Positions 45,451 to 56,750 of a DNA stretch of 64,000 nucleotides are shown one piece after another. Both the position numbers and the translations under genes were made by a program. This stretch comes from Heligmosomoides polygyrus polygyrus (Eukaryota > Nematoda > Chromadorea > Rhabditida > Heligmosomidae): assembly GCA_947396885.1 (NCBI GenBank), contig CANDYH010000003.1:1-64000 (forward strand), in the 5' to 3' direction. Below the pieces are notes generated by a model. The model was not told the DNA's origin, did not search any database, and saw only the letters and a list, made by a program, of their open reading frames with translations. Positions within the stretch are counted from its first letter, which is position 1, and every line of letters starts with the position of its first letter.

Positions 45451-46030
45451 GATACCAGTGAAGGTGGGACCAGTAATTGGGGACCGGTGAAGGATGGGGT
45501 TCCAGTAAGGGGGAGCGGTAAAGGGTTGATCAATAAAGGAGGGACCAGTAAAGGTGAGACCAGCAATGGGGCCGGTAAGGGGGGGGGAAGCAGCAAAGGG
45601 GACCGGTGAAGGGGGGGGGGGGGGAGTGGTCCAGTGAAGGGTGGACCGGTGAAGCAGGGGAGGGGTCCAGTGAAAGGGGGACGGTAGAATGTTGACCAGT
45701 GAAGAGGGGACCAGGTGAAGGGGGGACCGCTGAGGAAGGGAACAGCAATGGGCACCGGTGAGGTAGTGGGGGGAAAGGGGCCAGTGAAGGGGGACCGGAA
45801 AAGGGTTGATGAGTTAAAAGGGGATCAGTGAGGGTGGGACCAGTAATGGGGATCGGTGAAGGATAGGATAACCAGCGAAGAGGGGACAAAGGGAGGTCCA
45901 GTGAAGGTGGTTGCAGGAGTAGGGACCGACGAAGGGGAGGGGGACCAGTGAAGGGTGAACCGGGAATGGGCTGACAATAAAGGGAAACCAGTGATAAGGG
46001 GCCAGTTAAAGAGGGTCCAGTGAAAGTGGT
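45451..46030. repeat. G-rich minisatellite
   Basis: Units of about 16-20 bp built on GACCAGTGAAGGGG / GGGACCGGTGAAGG, with long G runs (GGGGGGGGGGG at 45612). Strong purine bias on the plus strand. The Pro-rich frame on the minus strand follows from the repeat and is not taken as a gene. Confidence 0.9.
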
Positions 46031-46039
46031 GGGCCTGCT

Positions 46040-46220
46040 TTGTCCTATTCCGCTATGCCATTCTATATAGCAAAACCAGTTTTTTAATGAATGAGTGAAG
46101 GCCTAAAGAGGAGAAGAAGACGTTCGGGGTGTTCTATACTCCGGGTTTGGGGCGAAGCCCCAACCAGACGTTTGGCGGCCGGCAGGTCGTTGAACGTCTG
46201 GTCTTTTTTATAATTCACGA
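46040..46220. repeat. Double-hairpin dispersed repeat, copy 1
   Basis: Contains TTGGGGCGAAGCCCCAA (7-bp hairpin with a GAAG-type loop), followed at once by ACCAGACGTT (46170-46179) pairing with AACGTCTGGT (46192-46201). Related copies lie near 47170-47320 and 58220-58400. Confidence 0.7.
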
Positions 46221-47159
46221 CAGTATATGGCTAAAAAGGTACCGTTACCGCCTGCAATCAAATCGAACATATTGCAATCGTGTAACCACAAATGATATGA
46301 TGGAAAGATCGGCGGTAAAATATTCTTCCCAGGATGCGGCTCTCCACTTTTGACGATTGCTAGTAGCAGTTTGTATGCCTTCATGGTCAGCACATGACTT
46401 GAGATGAATGAACAATGCTGCGCTAAATAGGCTTAGGATATCGCTAAAACTATGTGGCCGGTTCCCAAGTGAGGAAACTTCAATTAACCCTTCTAGATTT
46501 GAATACTTCTGTTGTTTCTGACGATCACGCTTACGATCGTGAAGAATCCTGTACATAGTCCGCCCATCACCACGTCCAAAGCTAAGATCCAGCTAATTTG
46601 TTGCCGTTATCCGGCCCGAAATCGCCAGATAACGAACAACAAAACGGATTTGCCAAAACCCCAGGAAACCGGATAACGGATAACGATTAGTCCTCCGCTT
46701 GGGATCAAGTGCTGGGCACAGGAAATCAGAAGACGTGCCGCAGACCTCGCCCAAGTGCATCGGGGTTCAAAGACCTGATGAAGACGTCGTTCAACGTGCG
46801 TCAGGATGACACATGAGTCGGCACTCAGCGTAATATGTGCGTCCTTGACTCTCACTCCGTTCTTTTGCCAGCAAGGAGGTGTTAGTGGGGAGAGGGGGTG
46901 GAAGAGGTAGGGAGAGTGACTGTGGGAATCGGAGGAGTATTACTGCCGTCGAACAGTAAACGGTGTCGACCTGTTTTCCAATACCGATTAATTTAATTAA
47001 GTTTTGCAGATTAAACAGTTCGAGGTGGGACTCTCATGATCTGTTTCTCGCACGTAGAGAACAGGCTCTTTGGATAATATAATAAATCTCGTACATGCGA
47101 TAGAGCGTGGATGGGTTCAGAGAAATTGTGAAGATTTTGTCCTGTCATACCCTGCTCCA
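46221..47159. other. No gene recognised
   Basis: Short frames only. A GGATAACG-type repetition at 46660-46690 is minor. Confidence 0.4.
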
Positions 47160-47325
47160 CTAATCTATAGTAAAATCAGTTTTTTAGCTAATAGAAGTAC
47201 GTAATAAAAGTAAGAAGGCATAAAGAAGAAATGAGAAAGGTTGGGGTTGTTCTATCTCTAGGTTTTGGGGGAAGCTCCAACCAGACGTTTAGGACGCTGA
47301 ATGTCTGGCTAATTAATAAGAGCAT
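47160..47325. repeat. Double-hairpin dispersed repeat, copy 2
   Basis: Same order as copy 1: ATCAGTTTTTTAG, then GGCATAAAGAAG, TTGGGGTTGTTCTAT, TTTGGGGGAAGCTCCAA, CCAGACGTT and AATGTCTGG. Confidence 0.65.
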
Positions 47326-48175
47326 TGAGGTTGTGTGAGTGGCTTTGCAGGAAGTGTTGCAGCACTTTTTACGCGTTTATATTAATAATAGACGATATCA
47401 GACTCTTCTATATGCTGTGTAAATCGGCTTTTATCTAAACACAAGGAGACCCTTTACCTCTAAGTGAATGTAATGAATGTATGCGTTTTAGAAAGTGTGT
47501 GAATTTCGAGAGGATGTAAACAGATCGTTGGAAAGTTAAAGATGTGAGCATTCTACATATAGTAACTCTTTTACAGCTACGAACTGCGGCAGGTGAAGGG
47601 AAACTGCTACCACCTCTTTTCTCTGTTAGAATCGCCCCTCTACAGGAATGAGCTTTTGCTGCCAATAACGGGGTTAAGTTTCTTTTTACGGTGCTTACCG
47701 GTCGAAGGATTCTGTTAAATTTCACTCTTTTTACATAAAGACTTAGGACGAGAGAAGTCACGCTCATTACATCGTAGGGGATGAGAAGTTATAATGCAAC
47801 CCAACCTTTATGTACCATCAGGTCCTTCGGAAGTAGTGCAGCACATTATTATTTTATTAGTATGTATTACTACACATTACTACACGCTGCCTAACGGTAC
47901 ATTACCCCGCGAAGTAGTGAATTTGTTATAATTCCATGATTACTTACTCTACGTGATTGGTAAACTGACAGCGTTTTTGAATTGAACACTGGACTAATCG
48001 ATTTTTTACCTTGGAGGCCTTGGAGTGCCTTCTACGCTAGACCATGTTACGGAATGTTAAGCGATGGATCTACAGAAATTTAACGACGCTGTAACGCCGA
48101 GGGGCGAAAATGGTAAGTCGTCTGTATGAGAGTCCACTACTTTCTAATCAGAGGAGAATAGTATTATAAGGAACA
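47326..48175. other. No gene recognised
   Basis: AT-rich anonymous DNA up to the TA target of the Tc3-like element. Confidence 0.45.
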
Positions 48176-48177
48176 TA

Positions 48178-49753
48178 CAGTGCGTTTCAAAAGTATGTAG
48201 CCACCTTTAATTCAAAATTTTCTCGTTTCGCGTTCGTTTCTACGAACTGGCGTTAGCAGCATAAGATTCCCCGTAGACGAAAATAGCTAGATTGCTCTTC
48301 CCAGAAAAAAGTTTGATCTCCGGCAAAAACTAGGCGTTTTTGAATTTTTTCTTTGTTTCAAAAGTATGTAGCCACTCCAGAATATCGGGCATTTTTACAC
48401 TCCTATTCAAATTTTGCGCTCTTTTTGGCGGGAAGTTCTTGTCATAAATAACCAGCTTGACCTGTTCTTCAAAAATAACCACTATGCCAGTCCGTGGACA
48501 TGTCCTGATTATCGAGGAACAAGCTCAGATCCGAGCGCTCAAGGATGCTTGCTTGACAAACCGCGCCATTGCTCGTCAGCTCAGACGTTCGCATGATGTG
48601 TCGACCACTACCTTCGAAACCCCAACGGTTATCGGTCTGCACCTGTACCGGGTCGTCCGCGTGTGATTTTGAGCCAAAATAGTCGACGAATCAGCGGCAT
48701 AGTGTCGAACTCCACATGGAGCGTCAACCAAGTTCGCGCTGAGACGGGTCTATCTGCATCAGGAACAACGATATGGCGTTGTAGTCGATCGAACGAACAC
48801 ATCTGCAGAAAGGCCATGCAGAAAGCATCTCTTCTCACGAACTTCCACAAGCAGGCGCGACTGGAGTTTGCCCGCAAAAACATGGCACGCAATGGGAAAA
48901 TGTAGGAACTTTCTGGTTTCGTCGACGTCATGAATTTCACACGCTTATTGCTTCAGGTCATCTTTGGTGACGATAAAAATTTAATCTGGATGGTCCCGAT
49001 GGTTACCGGTATTTCTGGAGAGATCTACGACAGGATCCCACCACCTTCTCTCGACGGAGCTTCGGAGGCGGGTCTCTGATGACATGGGCAGGCTTCTGCA
49101 GTAGGGGAAGCTGAAGCTCAGATTCCCATGATGTCGTATGGACAGTCTAGGGTATCAAGCCGTACTGGAGTCCAGCCTGCTGCCTTCCTAACGGGGAGAA
49201 AACGGCAGACACATGTTCTGCAGCAGGACAGCGCTGCACTTCATGTGTCCAAATCGACCACAGACTGGCTCCAACGTAATCGACTCCGAGTAATGGAATG
49301 GCCAGCTTGCTCATCTGACTGCAACCCAATGGAAAACATGTGAGGTATCTTGGTCCGGCAGGTCTACTTGAATAACAGGCAGTTCAACAATGTTGGGGAG
49401 CTGAAAATCACTATTTTGACTGCCTGGGACAACATCGGTGACGAAGTGATCCAGAAATTTGTTAGTAGCATGCGTAGCAGGGTATTTGATGTAATAAGAA
49501 ATAATGGTGGTCCAATTGACTATTAATTTTTAATAAAAATCGTATTTTTTGAGAGTGGCTACATACTTTTGAAACAAACAAAAAATGCAAAAACGCCCAG
49601 TTTTTGCCGGAGATGAAGCTTTTTTTCTGGAAAGAGCAATCTAGCTATTTTTTTCTACGGGGAATCCAATGCTGCTAACGCCAGTACGTAGAAACGAACG
49701 CAAAACGAGAAAATTTTGAATTTAAGGTGGCTACATACTTTTGAAACGCACTG
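48178..49753 (+). mobile_element. Tc3-like transposon, inactivated
   Basis: Ends CAGTGCGTTTCAAAAGTATG and the inverse, flanked by TA (48176-48177, 49754-49755). The terminal inverted repeats are about 190 bp. Each contains the block CAAAAGTATGTAGCCAC twice (at the tip and about 180 bp inward), the two-site arrangement also found in Tc3-type elements. Length 1,576 bp. Confidence 0.93.
48484..49525 (+). pseudogene. Tc3-like transposase, multiply frameshifted
   Basis: An N-terminal piece starts at ATG 48484 with a helix-turn-helix (AQIRALKDACLTNRAIARQL). A second piece (48663-48905) has WSVNQVRAETGLSASGTTI and ARLEFARKNMA. Then FGDDKN and DGPDGYRYFWRDL in a further frame (48960-49030), QQDSAALHVSKSTTDWL, and WPACSSDCNPMENM followed by TGA where the family has Leu-Trp. 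The last piece has a MRSRVFDVI block and PIDY at the end. Family similarity to Tc3 transposase is clear in order and motifs. There are many breaks. Confidence 0.88.
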
Positions 49754-49859
49754 TATTACTGCGGATATGCTAGGTAACAGCTATTATATGGATCTTGACC
49801 ACTTCATTTCTCCACACGTCTCCTGTTTGTCTATAACTCAACAGTTACTGCTGATCGGT

Positions 49860-50335
49860 CCCACGAGGTGTGGATGTTGCGTTCGATCAAACGGCGCCGG
49901 TGGTGTAATGGCGTAGAGCATTCCCGCCCGGTTAGAGGGAGGTGCGGGTTCGAGTCCCGCCTGGCGCTAGAAGTTTTGATCGCAACAAAACATCGTTATG
50001 ACAGCTCACAACCTCGATACCAGCCACTTGAGGCTTAACGAAACTGATTTGAATCGTTTCTATCAAGACCATCAGCTTGACTGGTTCCATGCTGATATCA
50101 GCGGCCAGGTCATCCCGGATACGGGTGACTGCTGATCGGTCCCACGAGGTGTGGATGTTGCGTTCGATCAAACGGCGCCGGTGGTGGAATGGCGTAGAGC
50201 ATTCCCGCCCGGTTAGAGGGAGGTGCGGGTTCGAGTCCCGCCTGGCGCTAGAAGTTTTGATCGCAACAAAACATCGTTATGACAGCTCACAACCTCGATA
50301 CCAGCCACTTGAGGCTTAACGAAACTGATTTCAAC
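49860..50335 (+). repeat. Second dimer of the tRNA-like unit
   Basis: Cores at 49894-49968 and 50175-50249, 281 bp apart. The same stems and A/B boxes as at 2611 and 2886, and the same linker with GAAACTGATTT. The anticodon-loop region reads CGGTTAGAG instead of CGGTCAGAG. The second core has GGTGGTGGAATGG in the A box. Confidence 0.78.
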
Positions 50336-50401
50336 AGTTACTATGCGATTGACAGATGTACTCTGATATGGTCGCCTAATTTTCATTATTTTGATGCATT
50401 A

Positions 50402-52894
50402 CAGTACCCGACGCTACCTTGAGTAGACGCCGAAAAGAACGTACTTTTGCGGTTTTTGCATCTTTTCGCTATAACTCACCCAAAGGTCATCCATTTGAAA
50501 AACAAGGGTACATCTGAGCTCAGGAGATCGAGCTCTATCGCTTGGTATATACACTTCATATGATAGATCAAAAATGGCCAAAATTGAAAACTTTCGCCCC
50601 ATTGAGAATGCCGGCCGCGGACGAGTTGTCGGCCGCAAGGTGTCGAAAACCGTTGCATGCTCACAATTCCCCCAATTTGAGTTTTTTTTTAGAAGCGGTT
50701 GGTACCGTTCGATTCGTCTCTTCGTGATCTACACAACAACGTATACAATTTCGCCAAACCACCACATTTTCGCAGTGGGTGATCAAAGGTGACTGGAGCA
50801 GACTTTTTGGCACTGGAGAAGCTTATATTCCAGGACTTGCATGTTCTCGGAGCATCTCAAGCATGGCGCAAAGTGTTCCGTCGTGCGAGGAATCCTCTGA
50901 GAGTGCGCCGTGCACAATGCATATAGGATCGAACCTATCAATCAAGGGGGACAGTTTGTTGAGTGAGCATTTAGGGAATTTTTTTGAGAAATTCTAAGCC
51001 GCCCTACTCAGGAATTACTGTACTCTGTTCCGGCGAGACTTTGGAGTGCGCTGTACAATGTATATAGGATCAAACCTATCAATCGACTGGACCCGACAGC
51101 TCGTAGAGTGGGCGTTTGGAGAGTTTTTATCTGAAATTTGCAGCCGCCCTACTCAGGATTTGCTGTACTCTGTCCGGCGAGACTTAGTAGTGCGCCGGGA
51201 GCGATGCATATAGAATCGAACCTATCAATCGAGTGGAACAACCGCTCGCAGACTGCACGCGCGGGCGTTTTCAGAGCGCAATAACTCTGTCATATTCGAA
51301 TCGTTTCGGCTACAACTCCTGGGTCTTGTATTCAGTAAAACCCTCCAGTAGTACGCTAAAGTAGAGCAGGGCAGCTTAGGAAGAGGCAGTGTTACAGGGG
51401 TGGGAACGAAAAAATGAAAAATGAAAAATGAAATGAAGGTGAGGCTGCGTGACGTATTTTTCCGATTTCAGTGGACCACTGCGGGAAGACGCTGCAAGCA
51501 AACAGCTTCTAAACACGTAGGCAAACAGGCGTTTAGGGTGCTTTACGATTACGTGCTCAGAACACCTCAGCTGCCTGAACTGCCTTTGCCTCAGCTGCCA
51601 ATTTGAAGCGGCAGAAGATAGCAGTTAGAGTTTCTTGCGCTCTTACTCGGCCAGAGTTGAGATTTCGACACTCGCAATGGTACCACTCTGTTCACCATGA
51701 AAAGCGCTATCGAATGGTATCAATTTCGACCGATTTCGGAAGCATCGATTTTTTGACGGTTTCCCATCGAGGACGAGGCCGCTCGAGACCCGCGGAAGGC
51801 GGACGGTGACGTCCTCGAAGATCGATATCTTCAAATTGTGCCAAGCTTAATACCATTCGATAGAGCTTCTCATGCTGAATTGAACGGTGTTATTGTGAGC
51901 AGACAGAACTGTAATCTGGACGAGTAAGAGCGAGGATAACATCGACCGTTGTTGTGCTAAATTGCACGCGCGGGCGTGTTCCGAGCGCGATAACTCTGTC
52001 AGCTTCAAATCTTTCTGGCTGGAACGTGTGGATTCCGTAGGCACTAATATGCTCTAGTAGTGCGCTGAAACACAGCAATGTAGCTTATGAATGGACTAAG
52101 TTACAGATGTGCGAAGATGCAAGTGAGGCTTGTGTGACACGATTTTTTGCAATTCAGTCGACCACTGTGGGACGCGCGATCAGCTAATGGCCTACGAATG
52201 CGTAGGCTATCAAAGCAGTTAAGCTGCTTTACGATGAAATGCCCATAGCTCCTCTAACCTGAATTAGTCCCACTGCCATTTTAGAGCGGCGGACAGCAAC
52301 GGTGGTGCTTCTTCCGTCCTTATTCGCCCATGTTCGAGTTTTCGAGCTCCAGCCAGTATACCGTTCTGTTCAGCTTGAAAAGCCCTATCGAACAGCATCA
52401 ATTTCGGTCACTTTCAGAGGATTCCTGGCATGACAAAACACTTTACACCATGCTTGAGATGCTCCGAGAACATGCAAGTCCTGGAATATAAGCTTCTCCA
52501 AAAGCAAAATTTTTGCTCCAGTCATTTTTGGCGGTGATGTGGTAGAGTTGTATACATTGTTGTGTAGATCTCGAAGAGACGAATCGAACGTTACCAACCG
52601 TTTCTCAAAAACCTCAAATTAGAGGAATTGTGAGCATGCAACGGTTTTCGACGCCTTGCGGCCGACAACTCGTCCTCGGCCGGCCTTCTCAATGAAGCGC
52701 ACGTTTTCAGTTTTGGCCATTTTTGACCTTTCATATGAAATGTATATACCAAACGATAGAGCTCGATCTCCTGAGCTCAGATGTACCCTTGGTTTTTCAA
52801 ATGGATGACCTTTGGGCGAGTTATAGCAAAAAGGCGCAAAAACCGCAAAAGTGCGGTTTTTTCGGCGTCTATTCAAAGGACGCGTCCGGTACAG
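50402..52894. mobile_element. Foldback (long inverted repeat) element without ORF
   Basis: Ends CAGTACCCGACGC and GCGTCCGGTACAG, flanked by TA. Arms of about 500 bp (50402-50905, 52415-52894) are inverted copies at roughly 80-85 percent by eye. Between them lie a 143-bp tandem repeat (units from 50902, 51044 and 51188) and two direct copies of a block of about 450 bp (51260-51745, 51965-52420). No transposase frame exists, so it is a non-autonomous element. Confidence 0.8.
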
Positions 52895-52959
52895 TATTTA
52901 AGGGCAACTCTATGTATATCTTTCCTTCAACTAGAGGAGTAATATTTAGATGATAATTG

Positions 52960-53385
52960 AATACTTTCACGGACCTCCTTCGTTAGGTTGCCTTCGGACT
53001 CCCTTGTTAAGAGGGATCTCGGGTAGCTTGTCGCAGAGCCACGTGGCGCGTCCCCACTTTGATGGAGGGTGAATGAATCGCGAACCAAACGCGACGTGTA
53101 GTGTCCAAAGACGCAGGTGAGATGCAGGAAATGGACTCCTCGCTGCTGCTGTACCGGGTCGACTTGTTCCTATGTATGGACCTGGCCTGTTCATGCCCAG
53201 AGTGCGTGATGTGGTCGCGTCTTTGCGGATTGTATATTTGTCGTCCCGGCCAAAAGCTTTCACTCGGACTGGGAGTACATGGTAAGCGAAGGGGCGTGGC
53301 CGCCTTAAAAGCCTCGCCCCGTCCCTTCCGCCACTTCGCCCTACGTTTGTCAAGGATCTGGCTCTGATTTTTTTTCATCGAAAAA
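52960..53385 (+). repeat. RTE-associated 5' region, first copy
   Basis: Parallel to 53838-54235 over its length: shared blocks AAGAGGGATCTCGGG, CACGTGGCGCGTCCC, GATGCAGG, ATGGACTCCT, TCGGGTCGAC/CCGGGTCGAC. No coding capacity preserved between the two copies, which supports an untranslated or promoter role. Confidence 0.7.
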
Positions 53386-54412
53386 GGGGAGGTGTAAGCA
53401 AAGCGAGCTTGAGCGTCATCTGGCTCTAAGCATTCCGATCAGCTGATGCGATTTCAGAGCAAGTGGTGCGGCGGAGACGAGAGAGAGGCGAGGGGACGAC
53501 GACCGGCGGCGCGAGGAAGGAGCCCGAAGACGGCCCGCGAAAGGCTCCACGACTCGACTGCCCTCCTTCCAAAACTGAAGCCTCCAGACGCGGTCCACCC
53601 TCGAGCTCTCTAGATTCGTTCCACTTGTGTCCGTTGCTGTATTATTCGCTACTAATAAACTGTCGGCCGTCCAGACACTTACTCGAACGAGTATGAAGAG
53701 GCTCAGGGCCTAACCAGACTGCGCATGTGTGGGCTTCCGTTGCCTTACTGTCATTAGGATTCATCCGAAATTTTTCCTTAAGAATCACTTATTTCAATAA
53801 AATGCTTCTATAAAGAGCATTGTTTTATTTTCTTATTTAGATTCTCCACGGATCTCCCTCGATAGAGAGCCTTCAGGCTCTCTTGCTAAGAGGGATCTCG
53901 GGCCGCTTGTCGCAGGACCACGTGGCGCGTCCCTGGGTGGTGGATAGGGGAACGAAACGCGAACCAAATGCGACCGTGTACTGCCCAGAGACGCCGGTGG
54001 GATGCAGGGGATGGACTCCTTGCTCCTGCTGTGTCGGGTCGACGCGTTCCTTGTGCGTGGGAGCGGCATGTTCATGAACAGTGAGTGTGGACGTGTTCGA
54101 GCCTGTGCGAATTGTAACTGTGTCTGCTCGGAAAAAACCTTGCACTCGGTAGACATCGTAAGGCGACTCGAGGCCGCCTCAAACGCCCCGTCCCTTTGGG
54201 CAGTCTGGCTGGCTGCCAGAGTTCATCGCCCGCACGACAGAGCTTGACTAGCTACCCGTGTTGTATTGCAGTCAAACACAGCAGCACTAAAGGGCCTCAT
54301 TCCCCTGACCCCGAAAGAGCCCCCATTTCTGCAGCGATGGGAAGGACGAGTACGGAGAGGCTGCTAAAATCTCAGAGCCTAACCAGGCTGCGCAAATTGA
54401 AAAGGACTAGGA

Positions 54413-55200
54413 TGACGGTCTGTACTTACAACGCCCACACTCTTGCATTGGAAGCACGACTACTTGATGATGCAAGCGGGAAGATCAAGTGGGACGCCAT
54501 TGGACGGACGAGAGGACACCACCACTACACCCCTCCCCCCCCCCCCCTCCCCCGCCACGCCACACCACCACCACCATCACACGCTGCCTACGACTCCAGA
54601 GATGAACTGCAGGGGAGAAGGCGGCTTGGTGTCCTCGTGTCAACACGCACTTGACCACAACACAGATTCGAACAAATCTCAGGCAAGCCGAATCAGAAGT
54701 TTGCGATTGAGGCGATTCGACTCCGTACCAACTATAACTTTATTTCGTTGCCAAGCCTCCAACTCCAAGCCTACGACAATGAAGACGCCGAATCCTTCTA
54801 CCTGGAACTGTAGATGTTCTATAAGGAATCGTACCTTCTACAAAGTGATCGTCGGTGATTTGAACGCCAAGATTGGGCGCAATGGTAGCCGGAAGAACTT
54901 CATATCGGAACACATGGTTTGGAGTAGAGCAGGCAAGGCGAAACACTGTCTGAGTTCATCATGTCGACCGAGTCCATCCATGGAAACTCACGGTCCCAGA
55001 AACCTTTCACCCTAAGGTAGGCCTTAGAATTCTCCGGTAGCGTCCAACAAAGAGATCGACCACATCATCTTCAACCACAAGGATTGCCTGAGCGACGTCT
55101 CCGGTGTCCCCACCGGATCGGACCACCGCTTCCTTCGCGCGATGTTCCGCTTTTCGCGTCAAGCAGAGAAGGCTGCGAAGTTCAACAAAAGAAGGGTCCT
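54413..55200 (+). pseudogene. RTE endonuclease, broken
   Basis: MTVCTYNAHTLALEARLLDD is the start of the endonuclease; an IGRTRG block follows in place of the usual IGLTET/RR, then a CCACCA-rich insertion. The frame shifts to give FYKVIVGDLNAKIGRNGSR (about 54830-54890) and, further on, EIDHIIFN and PTGSDHRFLRA (55050-55140), the last with the catalytic SDH. Confidence 0.82.
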
Positions 55201-55260
55201 AGAATGACCATCAACTAAGACATCTACACCTTTCTGGCAGGCCTTTGAGAAGATACCGTC

Positions 55261-55776
55261 ATGGACAACATCGACGAGGAACACGACCGCTTCGACGCGG
55301 TGCGCTATCTCCGCGATAGTGCTAAGGGAGCCGGGAGCTTTAAGGCTACCAACAGGCGTCTGTTTTCGGAAGCGATCGAGCTGATGCTCCTGCGTGGCCG
55401 CCGGAACAGCAGCACGAGCGTCATGCAACTACCAACGACCTTCACGTCCGAGCTTGAGAAGCTATGCAGAGCGGCGACAAACGAGGATCCTATGGTGAGA
55501 AGAACTGAAGTGTTGGCTGAGACTGCAGAGGCAGGGTTCAGCATTGCAAAGGCCGCAGAAACTTCGCCAGTAAAAGATGGCTGCTTTCCGACGAACTTCT
55601 ACTCCGATCTCTCCGATAGCCAGGTCCATCTACCCGTTGCCACATCTTCCGCAGGATGGATGTCTCGTCCACTTTGTCCTCCCTTCCAAAGTTCGGCAAG
55701 CCTTCTCGCGGGAAAGAATTGTAGAGCACCCGGTACCGACAGAATCACTGGTGGATCATCTCGACCTCCACCGTAA
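55261..55776 (+). pseudogene. RTE linker between endonuclease and RT
   Basis: 171-codon frame with RLFSEAIELMLLRGRRNSS and KLCRAATNEDP, a basic region found between endonuclease and RT in this lineage, judged by position. It stops at 55774. Confidence 0.6.
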
Positions 55777-55897
55777 AGGTTAGCGTTGCTGGTTTCTACT
55801 ACATCGCTCCTTGTCTCCTTGTTTCCTTAGGAATTAGTTTCTGTAAGATGAAATGGTGTTTGGGCGAATAGTTTCCAAATGTTACTTCGACTCTTCC

Positions 55898-55932
55898 AGG
55901 CTCTGACGAAGGCGACATCGCCGAAATAGCCA
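55898..55932 (+). ncRNA. Hammerhead-like motif lacking stem III
   Basis: CTGACGA (55903-55909), stem II GGCG/CGCC (55911-55922), then GAAAT. Stem I is AGGCT/AGCC. It matches CUGANGA...GAA, but the short AC/GU stem III and its cleavage base are reduced to AT. Confidence 0.45.
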
Positions 55933-56199
55933 GAATAAAGGTCGATACCAATCTTGGTCAACAGCTGCAGTCAACTTCATATCACCATTGGAGACCGTCT
56001 TGCTAAGATCGTCTTGCTGTACAATAGGGGAGACATGCACGAGATGGACAACTATCGCGCAGTCTGCCTATTGTCTGTAGATTTTTGCTGTTCACTCGAG
56101 TCATCCTAAATAGGATCAGCGTAACGCTTTTCGAGGGACAGCCATGCGAACAAGCAGGATTTCGGAGAGGGTTTAGCACGATCGAACACATACACACAT

Positions 56200-56750
56200 C
56201 ACGAAGCTCATCGAAGTGTCGCGAGAGTACAAGCTGCCGCTGTGCCTTACGATCATAGACCTGGAAAAGGCATTCGACTCCGTCGAAACTGATGCGGTCG
56301 ACGAAGCCCTGCTCACTCATGGCGTTCCTACTCAGTACATCAGACTCCTTCGAGAGCTGTACAGTGGAATCACGACTAAGATTTCATAATTCTACTACGG
56401 CGTCGTTATTAACGTGAAGAAAGGAGTTCGGCAGGGGATACCATATCCCCGAATCTCCTCAACGCCACCCTCGAAAACGTCATGCGCGAACTAGAATGGG
56501 AAGATACGGGAGTGAAGGTCGACGGCCTGCAACTGCACCATCTTCGCCTCGCTAACGACATCGTGCTCATAACACCGAGCATCAGTCAAGCGGAGCAAAT
56601 GCAGGCCGAGTTCGATCGTGTATGTGGGAACGTTGAACTGCAGCTGAATCTTGTGAAGACGATGTTCATGAGGAACGGACAAGTTTCTCATGCCCCATTC
56701 TCGCTCAACGGAACGAACAACCAGCTATATTTATCTAGGTCCTAAGTCAA
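56200..56750 (+). pseudogene. RTE reverse transcriptase remnants
   Basis: LTIIDLEKAFDSVETDAV (first catalytic Asp, 56250-56300) and a PHPLLTHGVP-like block are followed after several breaks by LHHLRLANDIVLITPSISQA (56535-56600), where the catalytic FADD box reads LAND. Both active-site changes and stops make it dead. Confidence 0.85.

Noticed and set aside
45261..45755. Proline-rich minus-strand ORF
   Set aside because: Its composition is explained by the G-rich minisatellite.
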